A stretch of DNA of 6,100 nt from Ignavibacteriota bacterium (GTDB lineage: Bacteria > Bacteroidota > Ignavibacteria > Tepidaquicellales > Tepidaquicellaceae): the NCBI GenBank assembly GCA_003158365.1, contig PMIW01000203.1, positions 1 to 6,100 of the forward strand, given 5' to 3'. Each line of letters opens with the position of its first letter. Within the stretch, counting starts at the first letter, position 1. A program made the position numbers and the translations under genes. Positions 1 through 6,047 of the stretch are shown here, one piece after another. The notes beneath the pieces were generated by a model, which worked only from the letters and a program-made list of their open reading frames with translations, had not been told where the DNA came from and ran no database searches.

Positions 1-126
1 ACAATTCATCTTTATTTACAGGAAGTTCACGATTTTGAAAATTATTCACTGACCATAAAAAGGATAGATAAAATTTATTCACCATGGAGCTCTAAAATTT
101 ACGGTCTGAGAAAAATGCCGAGATAA
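1..126 (+). CDS. 3' end of an unidentified gene (partial, 41 codons)
   Basis: Reading frame 1 is open from the window edge to a TAA at 124-126 and gives 41 residues ending in SSKIYGLRKMPR. The start lies outside the window. The tail is basic and aromatic (Lys, Arg, Tyr, Trp), has no membrane segment, and I do not recognise the family. It does not look like the C-terminus of a carboxyltransferase or biotin carboxylase, which might have been expected next to a biotin carrier gene. The frame stops 44 bases before the carrier ATG, with no terminator hairpin between them, so the two genes could be co-transcribed. That this is a real gene end is inferred from the unbroken frame in A/T-rich DNA, the shared strand and the TAA stop used by every gene here. 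Chance remains possible at this length. Confidence 0.5.
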   Translation, partial: TIHLYLQEVHDFENYSLTIKRIDKIYSPWSSKIYGLRKMPR

Positions 127-170
127 TTTTCAGTCAGAATATTTAAAAGAAAATAAAATTTTTACTATAT

Positions 171-611
171 ATGAAAAAATTCAAATTCAATTTAAACAAT
201 AATCAGTACGAAGCATCGGTTATTAGTTTTGAAGATAATACTATTAAGATTGATGTAAACGGAACTGTTTATGATGTACAGGTAGATAAAAAAATTGAGC
301 AGCCAAAAACACCTACACTTGTAAGGGCGAAAAATGAACCTTCTACGGATTCACATAAAGCTACTGCAAAAACCAGCAGCCCGTCCGAAAAGAAAGGTGC
401 AGGAGTCATTAAGGCACCTCTGCCCGGCACAATTATAAAAATAATGGTTAATGTCGGTGATTTTGTAAAACCCGGGGCAAAACTTCTGACCTGGGAAGCA
501 ATGAAAATGGAAAATAATCTTACCGCCGACAGAGAAGGAACAATCAAATCCATTAAGGTAAAAGCGGGAGATACGATTCTTGAAGGTGATACTCTTATAG
601 AAATCGAATAA
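171..611 (+). CDS. Biotin carboxyl carrier protein (biotin/lipoyl attachment domain), acyl-CoA carboxylase or decarboxylase type
   Basis: This 146-residue protein carries the covalently bound biotin that shuttles a carboxyl group between the biotin carboxylase and carboxyltransferase sites of a multi-subunit cytoplasmic enzyme. Residues 1-40 form a beta-rich leader (MKKFKFNLNNNQYEA) typical of small carriers of propionyl-/methylmalonyl-CoA or oxaloacetate-type enzymes. Residues 42-77 are a Lys/Pro/Ser/Thr-rich flexible linker. Residues 78-146 are the biotinyl domain, with the APLPGTI hairpin at 82-88 and the attachment motif EAMKMEN at 109-115. Lys112 is the expected biotinylated residue. Trp108 just before the motif is usually an aliphatic residue. 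The length fits stand-alone carriers rather than a fused biotin carboxylase. The start fits the family N-terminus and has no Shine-Dalgarno sequence, only A/T-rich DNA. The partner subunits are not in the window, so the substrate (propionyl-CoA, methylmalonyl-CoA, oxaloacetate) cannot be decided. A lipoyl role is unlikely because of the AMKM sequence. Confidence 0.9.
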   Translation: MKKFKFNLNNNQYEASVISFEDNTIKIDVNGTVYDVQVDKKIEQPKTPTLVRAKNEPSTDSHKATAKTSSPSEKKGAGVIKAPLPGTIIKIMVNVGDFVKPGAKLLTWEAMKMENNLTADREGTIKSIKVKAGDTILEGDTLIEIE

Positions 612-629
612 TATTTATGTCTGATATTT

Positions 630-670
630 AAAAAGAGTTAATATATAAAAATATATTAACTCTTTTTTTT
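630..670 (+). terminator. Rho-independent terminator after the biotin carrier gene
   Basis: A perfect inverted repeat with arms 630-646 and 651-667 (17 bp, AAAAAGAGTTAATATAT against its complement) encloses a 4-base AAAA loop and runs into a T-tract ending at 670. It begins 18 bases after the TAA stop. The stem is nearly all A/T with only two G:C pairs, but its length and the T-run make a terminator the natural reading. The A-run on the left arm means it could also act on transcripts from the other strand. Confidence 0.85.
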
Positions 671-773
671 AAAACAAATTATTTGCAGATCTTAATTAAA
701 TTATTTTCGTTTTATATAGAAAAATCAGTGATTAAAAGTTATATTATTACAAGTAAAATTAAATCTTTAGCAA

Positions 774-827
774 ATGAAAAATTTTTACATCCTGCTCATT
801 TTATTGAGCACAAACATCCTGTTTGGA
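774..827 (+). other. Signal peptide coding segment of the T9SS exoprotein
   Basis: Codons 1-18 encode a classical Sec signal: MKNFY start, hydrophobic core ILLILLSTNIL and a small residue (Gly18) before the predicted cut. The mature chain would begin with Gln19. This fits the known tendency of Bacteroidota exported proteins to expose Gln after signal peptidase I, which a glutaminyl cyclase can turn into pyroglutamate. The exact cut is inferred by eye. Confidence 0.75.
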
Positions 828-3269
828 CAAATAAATACAGTTTATAATACAGTTCCATTAAGACCCCGGGTTAATCCGTTTTATCCCGGTAGTGTGCAAA
901 GTTCCGTTTCTACTACTAACGGATTTGATAATTTTTACCTGGGAAACGATAACAGTGAACCCTATATTGCAACAAATCCAAATGATCCATTGAATAGTAT
1001 TTGTGCTTTTAATAGTCCTACTGCTACAGCAAGTGATATTTATTTTACGCTGAACGGCTATGATTGGAATCGTACTTACCCCAGCTATACAGGTTTTTCA
1101 CCAATCGGAGACCCTGTTATGACTTTTGATAGTTTAGGAAATATGTATTTCATGGAAATATTCGAAGTAGCCACAAATGGTCCCTCCGGAGGTGTAGTTC
1201 AGAAATCAACCAATAAAGGTGTATCCTGGATACCACCTGTTCAGGCATATCAGTTACCTGCCGGATTGTGTGATAAACCCTGGATGACTTGCGACCAGTC
1301 TGCCGGTCCATATAGTAATTACCTGTATATTGGCTTTAGATATTTTGGAGGAAGCGGAGGAATGTATTTTGTCAGAAGTACTGATAAAGGCGCAACCTGG
1401 GCTTCACCAATGCAGTTATCGGGTGCACAGGGTGCGTATGTGACTGTTGGACCAAACGGAAATATACCCGGAGGAAATGTTTATTTTGCCTGTTCAAGCG
1501 GAAGCGGAATTATATTGTACAGGTCAACAAACGGAGGTGCTACTATGACGCAAACTCCTACCAGTCTGTCTTTCACAGGTCCGGGTTCAATTTGCTTCGG
1601 TCGTTATACTGTGAAAAATTGTATCAGAACCGATAATTTCCCGAGAATGGCTGCCGATAACAGCTGGACATCTACAAGAGGAAATCTCTATATTGTTTAC
1701 GCGGCAAATCCTACCGGTCCTGATGGAGCGGATATATTTCTTGTTAAATCAACTGACTACGGAACCACGTGGACTTCACCGGTTAAAGTAAATGATGATA
1801 ATACAACAACAGACCAGTGGATGCCTGCTGTAACAGTTGATAAAAAAACAGGAAGATTATTTATTTTTTGGTTCGACTCGAGGAATGACCCTGCCGGAAA
1901 TTTATTGACTGAAATGTATGGAACAACATCAACTGACGGAGGCCAGACATTTGCTCCTAATAATAGAATATCAGATGCAAGTTTTAATCCGAATACAATG
2001 GCTATCGGCGGAGGCTCGGATGCAGGATATATGGGTGACTATATCGGGAATGCAGGAATTGGAATTACTTCCTTAAACGCCTGGATGGAAGACAGGATAA
2101 ATACTACCGGTACGTCACAGAGCTTTGTTGCCTATAATCCTGATTTTGCCATGACAATAAATCCGACAAGTAAAGCAATCGGAAATAATGACAGTACAAC
2201 AATTAAAGTTATTGTACCTGCTATTAAAGGGGTTTATAATGATAAAGCTAAATTTACCGCAGCACTCGATTCATTACCTGTAACAGGTTCAATCTCTTTT
2301 TCATTTTTAAACGGTAAAGATACTATTACGGCATTTCCGGATTCTGTTACACTTAAAATAAAAACTATAGGTACGGTCACTCCGGCTAAAAATTATCATG
2401 TAATAATCACAGGTACCGGCTCAAACGGAACACCTGTTCATAAAAGAACTCTAAACCTCCTTGTAAACTCGAACATTCTTACAGTTCAGTCTAACAGAAA
2501 TAATATTTGCAGTTTTAAGGTAAACGGAATATCCTATACTTCCTCGCAGCAATTTATTTTCCCGATTGGTACAATAGTTAATGTTCAGGCATTAAGTCCG
2601 CAGGGTTCTGGAGGAACAAGATATATTTTCAGCAGTTGGTCTGATAACGGTGATACAACCCACAACATAACAATTTCGGGAGCTTTGTCTTTAACCGTGA
2701 ATTATAAAGTACAGTACTTGCTTACTGTTCTATCATCTGTATCAAATTCTACTTTTGGAGGAGGCTTATATTATGATTCGGCAGCAGCATTTACATTTGG
2801 TGTAAATTCACGAACTGTAACGCAGGGCGGTCAAACCTACCGTTATAAAGGCTTTACAGGTTCCGGAGTCGGCTCGTATACGAGTCCCGATAGTACCGGA
2901 CTCGATTCTGCGATTTTCATGGCAAACGGCATAAAGAATTCTATTATTGAGATAACAAGGTGGGTCAACATTACAGGAATCACAAACATCAGCAGTGAAA
3001 TTCCCGGTGAATATAAACTTAGTCAGAACTATCCGAATCCGTTCAACCCGTCAACAACAATTAAATTCGACCTTGCAAAAAATTCGCAGGTCAAACTGAT
3101 AATTTATGACGCTCTTGGAAGACAGATTGAGACACTTGTAAATGAATATCTGGAACCGGGATATTACAGCTATACTTTCGATTCAAAGAATTTCGCAAGC
3201 GGTGTCTATTTCTATAAGATTACAGCTAACGATTTCACTGATATTAAAAAAATGCTGATAACAAAATAA
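774..3269 (+). CDS. Secreted sialidase-fold (BNR/Asp-box) protein with InlB-like modules and T9SS type A sorting domain
   Basis: This 831-residue protein is exported by Sec and then by the type IX system to the surface or medium. Residues 1-18 are a signal peptide (short basic start, Leu/Ile-rich core, LFG before Gln19, the likely cleavage site). Residues 60-455 look like a sialidase-type beta-propeller, opening with EPYIATNPNDP and containing Asp-box-like SxDxGxTW repeats at 145-152, 202-209, 251-258, 326-333 and 386-393. The third ends in Met and the fifth in Phe instead of Trp. DKPW (167-170) and GDYIG (421-425) are also typical of this group. Residues 456-565 look Ig-like. About 566-645 and 648-733 resemble InlB-like B-repeat modules (SSWSDNGD at 620-627). 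Residues 748-831 are the sorting domain, with QNYPNPFNPSTTI at 751-763 and GVYFYKI near the end. I cannot assign the catalytic Arg triad or Tyr/Glu pair, so binding or structural roles are as likely as glycosidase activity. Terminators on both sides suggest a monocistronic unit. The substrate is unknown. Confidence 0.87.
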   Translation: MKNFYILLILLSTNILFGQINTVYNTVPLRPRVNPFYPGSVQSSVSTTNGFDNFYLGNDNSEPYIATNPNDPLNSICAFNSPTATASDIYFTLNGYDWNRTYPSYTGFSPIGDPVMTFDSLGNMYFMEIFEVATNGPSGGVVQKSTNKGVSWIPPVQAYQLPAGLCDKPWMTCDQSAGPYSNYLYIGFRYFGGSGGMYFVRSTDKGATWASPMQLSGAQGAYVTVGPNGNIPGGNVYFACSSGSGIILYRSTNGGATMTQTPTSLSFTGPGSICFGRYTVKNCIRTDNFPRMAADNSWTSTRGNLYIVYAANPTGPDGADIFLVKSTDYGTTWTSPVKVNDDNTTTDQWMPAVTVDKKTGRLFIFWFDSRNDPAGNLLTEMYGTTSTDGGQTFAPNNRISDASFNPNTMAIGGGSDAGYMGDYIGNAGIGITSLNAWMEDRINTTGTSQSFVAYNPDFAMTINPTSKAIGNNDSTTIKVIVPAIKGVYNDKAKFTAALDSLPVTGSISFSFLNGKDTITAFPDSVTLKIKTIGTVTPAKNYHVIITGTGSNGTPVHKRTLNLLVNSNILTVQSNRNNICSFKVNGISYTSSQQFIFPIGTIVNVQALSPQGSGGTRYIFSSWSDNGDTTHNITISGALSLTVNYKVQYLLTVLSSVSNSTFGGGLYYDSAAAFTFGVNSRTVTQGGQTYRYKGFTGSGVGSYTSPDSTGLDSAIFMANGIKNSIIEITRWVNITGITNISSEIPGEYKLSQNYPNPFNPSTTIKFDLAKNSQVKLIIYDALGRQIETLVNEYLEPGYYSYTFDSKNFASGVYFYKITANDFTDIKKMLITK
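3015..3266 (+). other. T9SS type A C-terminal sorting domain coding segment
   Basis: Codons 748-831 encode the conserved sorting domain: NYPNPFNPSTTI, then hydrophobic strands (KLIIYDALGRQIETL), a Gly-Tyr-Tyr turn and the ASGVYFYKI strand, ending with a basic tail (KKMLITK). In T9SS substrates this domain is recognised by the outer-membrane machinery and usually removed, with attachment or release of the protein. The FNPST form is especially frequent in Ignavibacteria and related FCB lineages. Confidence 0.9.
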
Positions 3270-3291
3270 AATAAATTTTTTAGTTTAATAT

Positions 3292-3324
3292 AATGCCATT
3301 CCGAACAGGAATGGCATTTTTTTT
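3292..3324 (+). terminator. Rho-independent terminator after the exoprotein gene
   Basis: An 11-bp perfect stem (AATGCCATTCC at 3292-3302 with its complement at 3308-3318) closes a 5-base loop GAACA and is followed by an unbroken T-run to 3324. It begins 22 bases after the exoprotein stop and separates that gene from the downstream cluster. Confidence 0.92.
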
Positions 3325-3339
3325 GCCCTTTTCGATTTG

Positions 3340-3347
3340 TAAATTTG
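3340..3347 (+). promoter_or_regulatory. Candidate Bacteroidota-type -7 element (TAnnTTTG) for the four-gene cluster
   Basis: TAAATTTG matches the TAnnTTTG -7 consensus described for Bacteroidota housekeeping promoters. It lies between the exoprotein terminator and the first ATG of the cluster, where a promoter is needed. It would give a very short leader of roughly 12-16 bases. The weak point is the upstream element: the nearest TTTG (3322-3325) is only 14 bases away, shorter than the usual spacing of about 17-23, and this DNA is so A/T-rich that chance matches occur. Confidence 0.3.
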
Positions 3348-3365
3348 TAAAAAAATAATTGCTGT

Positions 3366-3986
3366 ATGCTGCTTAGGATTCATCCCGAAAATCCTGAAAT
3401 GAGAAAGATTCGTATCGTAATTGACTGCCTTAAAAACGGCGGTGTTATTATTTATCCCTCCGATACAGTCTATGCATTAGGATGTGATATTTATCAGCCC
3501 AAAGCAATTGAAAGAATTTATAAAATAAAAAATAAAGTACCCAAAAAAGCAAATTTTTCATTCATCTGCTATGACCTGAGTCATCTTTCTGATTTTGTAT
3601 TCAGTATAGATACACCAATATACAGGGTGATGAGAAAAACCCTGCCGGGACCATTTACTTTCATACTTAAGGCAAACAGCAAAGTCCCTAAAATATTTCA
3701 AAGTAAAAAAAAGACGGTCGGAATCAGAATTCCTGATAACAAAATATGCACGGAACTTGTTAAAGAGTTAGGTAATCCTATTATGACTACTTCTGTGCAC
3801 GATGAGGACGAAATAATCGATTATACGACTGACCCTGCGCATATTTATGAAAAATACGGGAAACTTGTGGATATAGTTATTGACGGCGGGTTTGGAGGCA
3901 ATAGACCTTCTACTGTTATTGATTGTTCCGAAGGAGAATTTAACATCGTCAGGGAAGGTCTGGGAAACCTGACAGATTATTTATAA
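3366..3986 (+). CDS. yciO: YciO-type YrdC/Sua5-fold protein (annotated family: L-threonylcarbamoyladenylate synthase)
   Basis: This 206-residue single-domain cytoplasmic protein has the YrdC/Sua5 fold that binds ATP and RNA. Family members TsaC/Sua5 make threonylcarbamoyl-AMP from threonine, bicarbonate and ATP for the t6A37 tRNA modification. Visible family motifs are GGVIIYPSDTVYALG (25-39), LPGPFTFILK (93-102), VGIRIP (118-123) and PSTVID (181-186). The opening IHPENP, the length and the EGLG near the end match E. coli YciO (206 residues, from memory) better than TsaC, and there is no Sua5 C-terminal domain. At the position of the TsaC Lys-x-Arg motif it has Lys55-Asn-Lys57. Where TsaC has Ser-x-Asn it has Ser143-Val-His145. 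True t6A synthesis is therefore uncertain, and a related, poorly defined YciO activity is as likely. The start fits the YciO N-terminus and has no Shine-Dalgarno sequence. The gene heads a four-gene run, 15 bases before the next gene. Confidence 0.85.
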   Translation: MLLRIHPENPEMRKIRIVIDCLKNGGVIIYPSDTVYALGCDIYQPKAIERIYKIKNKVPKKANFSFICYDLSHLSDFVFSIDTPIYRVMRKTLPGPFTFILKANSKVPKIFQSKKKTVGIRIPDNKICTELVKELGNPIMTTSVHDEDEIIDYTTDPAHIYEKYGKLVDIVIDGGFGGNRPSTVIDCSEGEFNIVREGLGNLTDYL

Positions 3987-4001
3987 AATAAATACAAATT
4001 T

Positions 4002-4511
4002 ATGCTGCAAACTATTTTAACAAGAAGAAGCATCAGAAAATTCACCGACGTACGGGTATCGGATAAAGATATCGAGGACATTCTGAAAGCCGCTATGGCA
4101 GCACCCTCTGCGGGTAACTCGCAATGTTGGGAGTTTTTTGTAATTAATAAAAGGGAAATTCTTGATGAAATACCAAAGATTCACCCCTATGCTCAGATGG
4201 TTACCGAAGCTCCTCTTGCAGTTCTGGTCTGTGCTGATATTACAAGAGAAAAATATAAAGGACGCTGGATGCTGGACTGCTCTGCGGCTTCTCAAAACAT
4301 TTTACTCGCTGCGCATACAAAAGGTCTCGGTGCAGTATGGGTTGGAATTTATCCCGAAGAAATACGGATGAACGGTATGATTGAACTCCTGAATCTTCCG
4401 GACAATATAAAGCCCGTATCCCTGATTCCAATAGGCTATCCTGCCGAAGCAAAGTCACCTTCGAACAGGTTCGATAAAAGTAAAATTCATTTTAATAAAT
4501 TTTTAAAATAA
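4002..4511 (+). CDS. Small nitroreductase-family FMN oxidoreductase
   Basis: This 169-residue cytoplasmic flavoprotein of the nitroreductase superfamily normally acts as a homodimer with FMN between the subunits, reducing nitro compounds, quinones or similar acceptors with NAD(P)H. The FMN-phosphate motif TRRSIRKF lies at 7-14 (Arg8, Ser10 and Arg12 expected to bind FMN). PSAGNSQCWEF is at 35-45, WMLDCSAASQN at 89-99 matches the helix before the active site, GLGAVWVG at 108-115 is the Gly-rich strand, and IPIGYPAE at 142-149 with Arg156 forms the usual C-terminal flavin contact. The length matches the compact subfamily, without the helical insertion of NfsA/NfsB-type enzymes. The natural substrate cannot be told from sequence. 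No ferredoxin domain is fused. The next gene starts 2 bases after its stop, so the two are almost certainly co-transcribed. The leader is A/T-rich without a Shine-Dalgarno sequence. Confidence 0.9.
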   Translation: MLQTILTRRSIRKFTDVRVSDKDIEDILKAAMAAPSAGNSQCWEFFVINKREILDEIPKIHPYAQMVTEAPLAVLVCADITREKYKGRWMLDCSAASQNILLAAHTKGLGAVWVGIYPEEIRMNGMIELLNLPDNIKPVSLIPIGYPAEAKSPSNRFDKSKIHFNKFLK

Positions 4512-4513
4512 AA

Positions 4514-4849
4514 ATGGATAACTGGACAAAAGAATTTAACGGTGCAATTACAATATGTGATGAAAAAGGAATAATCGTATATATGAACGATAAAGCAATA
4601 AAAACATTTGAAAATGACGGCGGGGAAAAATTAATCGGCACCGGAATTCTCGACTGCCATCCCGAACCGTCAAAGACTGCTCTAAAAAATCTGATGGATG
4701 AAAGAAAAACCAACTGCTATACAATAGAAAAAAACGGTGTGAAGAAATTAATCTATCAGACTCCGTCTTTTTCCGGCGGTAAGTATTCCGGATTTATAGA
4801 GTTTACTGTTGAAATCCCCTTTGATTTTCCTCATTTTATAAGAAAATAA
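4514..4849 (+). CDS. Stand-alone single PAS-domain protein
   Basis: This 111-residue protein is almost entirely one PAS fold, and no output domain (kinase, GGDEF, HTH) is present. Residues 8-100 follow the PAS order: GAITICDEKGIIVYMN (10-25) is the first hairpin ending in the conserved Asn25, followed by DKAIKTFENDGGEKLIG (26-42), the LDCHPEP segment (46-52), a helix at 54-64 and strands at 67-72, 78-82 and 92-101. The C-terminus PFDFPHFIRK (102-111) looks like a conserved tail. PAS domains bind small ligands, haem or flavin, or mediate protein contacts. The Cys48-His49-Pro50 motif is a plausible ligand site, but that is inference. It starts 2 bases after the nitroreductase stop and ends 18 bases before the phosphoesterase, so it may sense or bind something for one of these. 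The start is fixed by the tight junction. The PAS call is good, the function unknown. Confidence 0.8.
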   Translation: MDNWTKEFNGAITICDEKGIIVYMNDKAIKTFENDGGEKLIGTGILDCHPEPSKTALKNLMDERKTNCYTIEKNGVKKLIYQTPSFSGGKYSGFIEFTVEIPFDFPHFIRK

Positions 4850-4867
4850 TTTTTTGATTCCGACAAT

Positions 4868-6028
4868 ATGAAAACTACAAATCTTATAATATTTTTCTCC
4901 ATAGTATTTGCAATTTTTGCACTTATTAATTTTTACATTTTTATAAGAGGCTGGCAGGCGCTTCCTCAGGGCAGTGCAATCCGTAAAATATATTTAATAT
5001 TATTTTTAATAGCTTTCCTGTCTTTTATCGGCGGCAGGATTCTCGAAAGATATTATTATTCCGCCTTTTCAGATATTCTCATCTGGATTGGCTCATTCTG
5101 GTTCGCTGCTATTTTGTACTTCTTTTTAATAGTAATATTTCTGGATGTACTTAGAACAATAAACGCCTCCACTCCCCTGTATCCTTCCTTTGCAACATTT
5201 GATTATGCAAGAACAAAACAGATTGTTCTCTTTTTATCGGTGCTGATTGTCAGCGTGATTCTTGTTTACGGGTTTTATAATGCTAAGAATCCTAAAATTC
5301 AGAAACTCGAATTCAGCATTCCGAAAAACAGCGGCGAACTTAAGGAACTTAATATTGTAATGATATCCGATATGCACCTCGGTACTATAATAAGTAATTC
5401 ACGGCTTACAAATATTATCGATAAAGCAAATTCCCTGAATCCTGATATTGTATTGCTCGCCGGAGATATTGTAGATGAAGATTTGGGTCCAGTGATAAGG
5501 AATAATCTCGGTGAGACTCTTAAGAATTTTAAATCGAAATACGGAACATACGGAATAACCGGTAACCACGAATATATCGGTGGAGTGGAAGAAGCGTGTG
5601 AATATTTAAATGCACATGGCGTAAATATGTTAAGAGACAGCAGTGTAAAAATTGATAATGCATTTTATATAATCGGACGTGAAGACAGGGATATTAACAG
5701 GTTTGCAGGAAAGAAAAGAAAATCACTGGAAGAACTCGTAAGACAGACTGATAAAAACTGTCCGTTAATTTTAATGAATCACCAGCCATTTGACCTCGAT
5801 GAATCCGTAAAGAATGATATTGACCTCCAGCTTTCAGGTCATACGCATCACGGGCAGTTATTTCCGCTTAATTTTATTACAAGCATGGTTTTCGAATTAA
5901 GCACGGGCTATCTTAAAAAAGGACAAACACATTTTTATGTATCGACAGGGGCAGGAACCTGGGGACCGCCCGTGCGCATAGGCAATACACCTGAGATAGT
6001 AAACATCAAACTAAAATTCGGAAATTAA
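4868..6028 (+). CDS. Membrane-anchored calcineurin-like metallophosphoesterase (YkuE/YaeI-like)
   Basis: This 386-residue protein has a multi-pass N-terminus and a cytoplasm- or periplasm-facing phosphoesterase domain. Hydrophobic segments at about 4-26, 41-57, 69-93 and 117-137 suggest four TM helices. Residues 160-386 are the metal-dependent hydrolase, with all family motifs intact: SDMH (167-170; Asp168 and His170 bind metal), AGD (198-200), GNHE (232-235; Asn and the catalytic His), NHQP (304-307; His305) and GHTHHGQ (324-330; His325 and His327). An even number of helices would put the domain on the same side as the N-terminus, probably the cytoplasm. The family cleaves phosphomonoesters, phosphodiesters or pyrophosphates. 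Some YkuE/YaeI relatives act on UDP-diacylglucosamine in lipid A synthesis (LpxG of Chlamydia), so a lipid-linked substrate is plausible but unproven. It is the last gene of the four-gene run, and its leader shows no Shine-Dalgarno sequence. Confidence 0.88.
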   Translation: MKTTNLIIFFSIVFAIFALINFYIFIRGWQALPQGSAIRKIYLILFLIAFLSFIGGRILERYYYSAFSDILIWIGSFWFAAILYFFLIVIFLDVLRTINASTPLYPSFATFDYARTKQIVLFLSVLIVSVILVYGFYNAKNPKIQKLEFSIPKNSGELKELNIVMISDMHLGTIISNSRLTNIIDKANSLNPDIVLLAGDIVDEDLGPVIRNNLGETLKNFKSKYGTYGITGNHEYIGGVEEACEYLNAHGVNMLRDSSVKIDNAFYIIGREDRDINRFAGKKRKSLEELVRQTDKNCPLILMNHQPFDLDESVKNDIDLQLSGHTHHGQLFPLNFITSMVFELSTGYLKKGQTHFYVSTGAGTWGPPVRIGNTPEIVNIKLKFGN

Positions 6029-6047
6029 GAATATCAACTACCTTACC

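Noticed and set aside
269..553. Open frame of 94 codons on the - strand opposite the biotin carrier gene
   Set aside because: It lies wholly antisense to a gene with clear family motifs, has no recognisable protein features and no leader or terminator of its own.
671..773. A/T-rich leader upstream of the exoprotein gene searched for a TAnnTTTG promoter, operator or riboswitch
   Set aside because: A promoter must lie here because a terminator precedes it, but I find no convincing consensus pair, no sizeable hairpin and no riboswitch-like structure.
2873..2884. Perfect 12-base palindrome CTCGTATACGAG inside the exoprotein gene
   Set aside because: It is fully inside coding sequence for an InlB-like module, has no partner copy or regulatory context, and one such palindrome is expected by chance in several kilobases.
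4017..4458. Overlapping open frames on both strands within the nitroreductase gene (- strand 4017-4295 and 4240-4458, + strand 4162-4371)
   Set aside because: The nitroreductase frame carries the FMN motifs from end to end. The others have atypical composition and no family resemblance.
4492..4713. Open frame of 73 codons on the - strand across the nitroreductase/PAS junction
   Set aside because: It is antisense to two well-supported genes with a 2-base junction; the frame is explained by their codon pattern.
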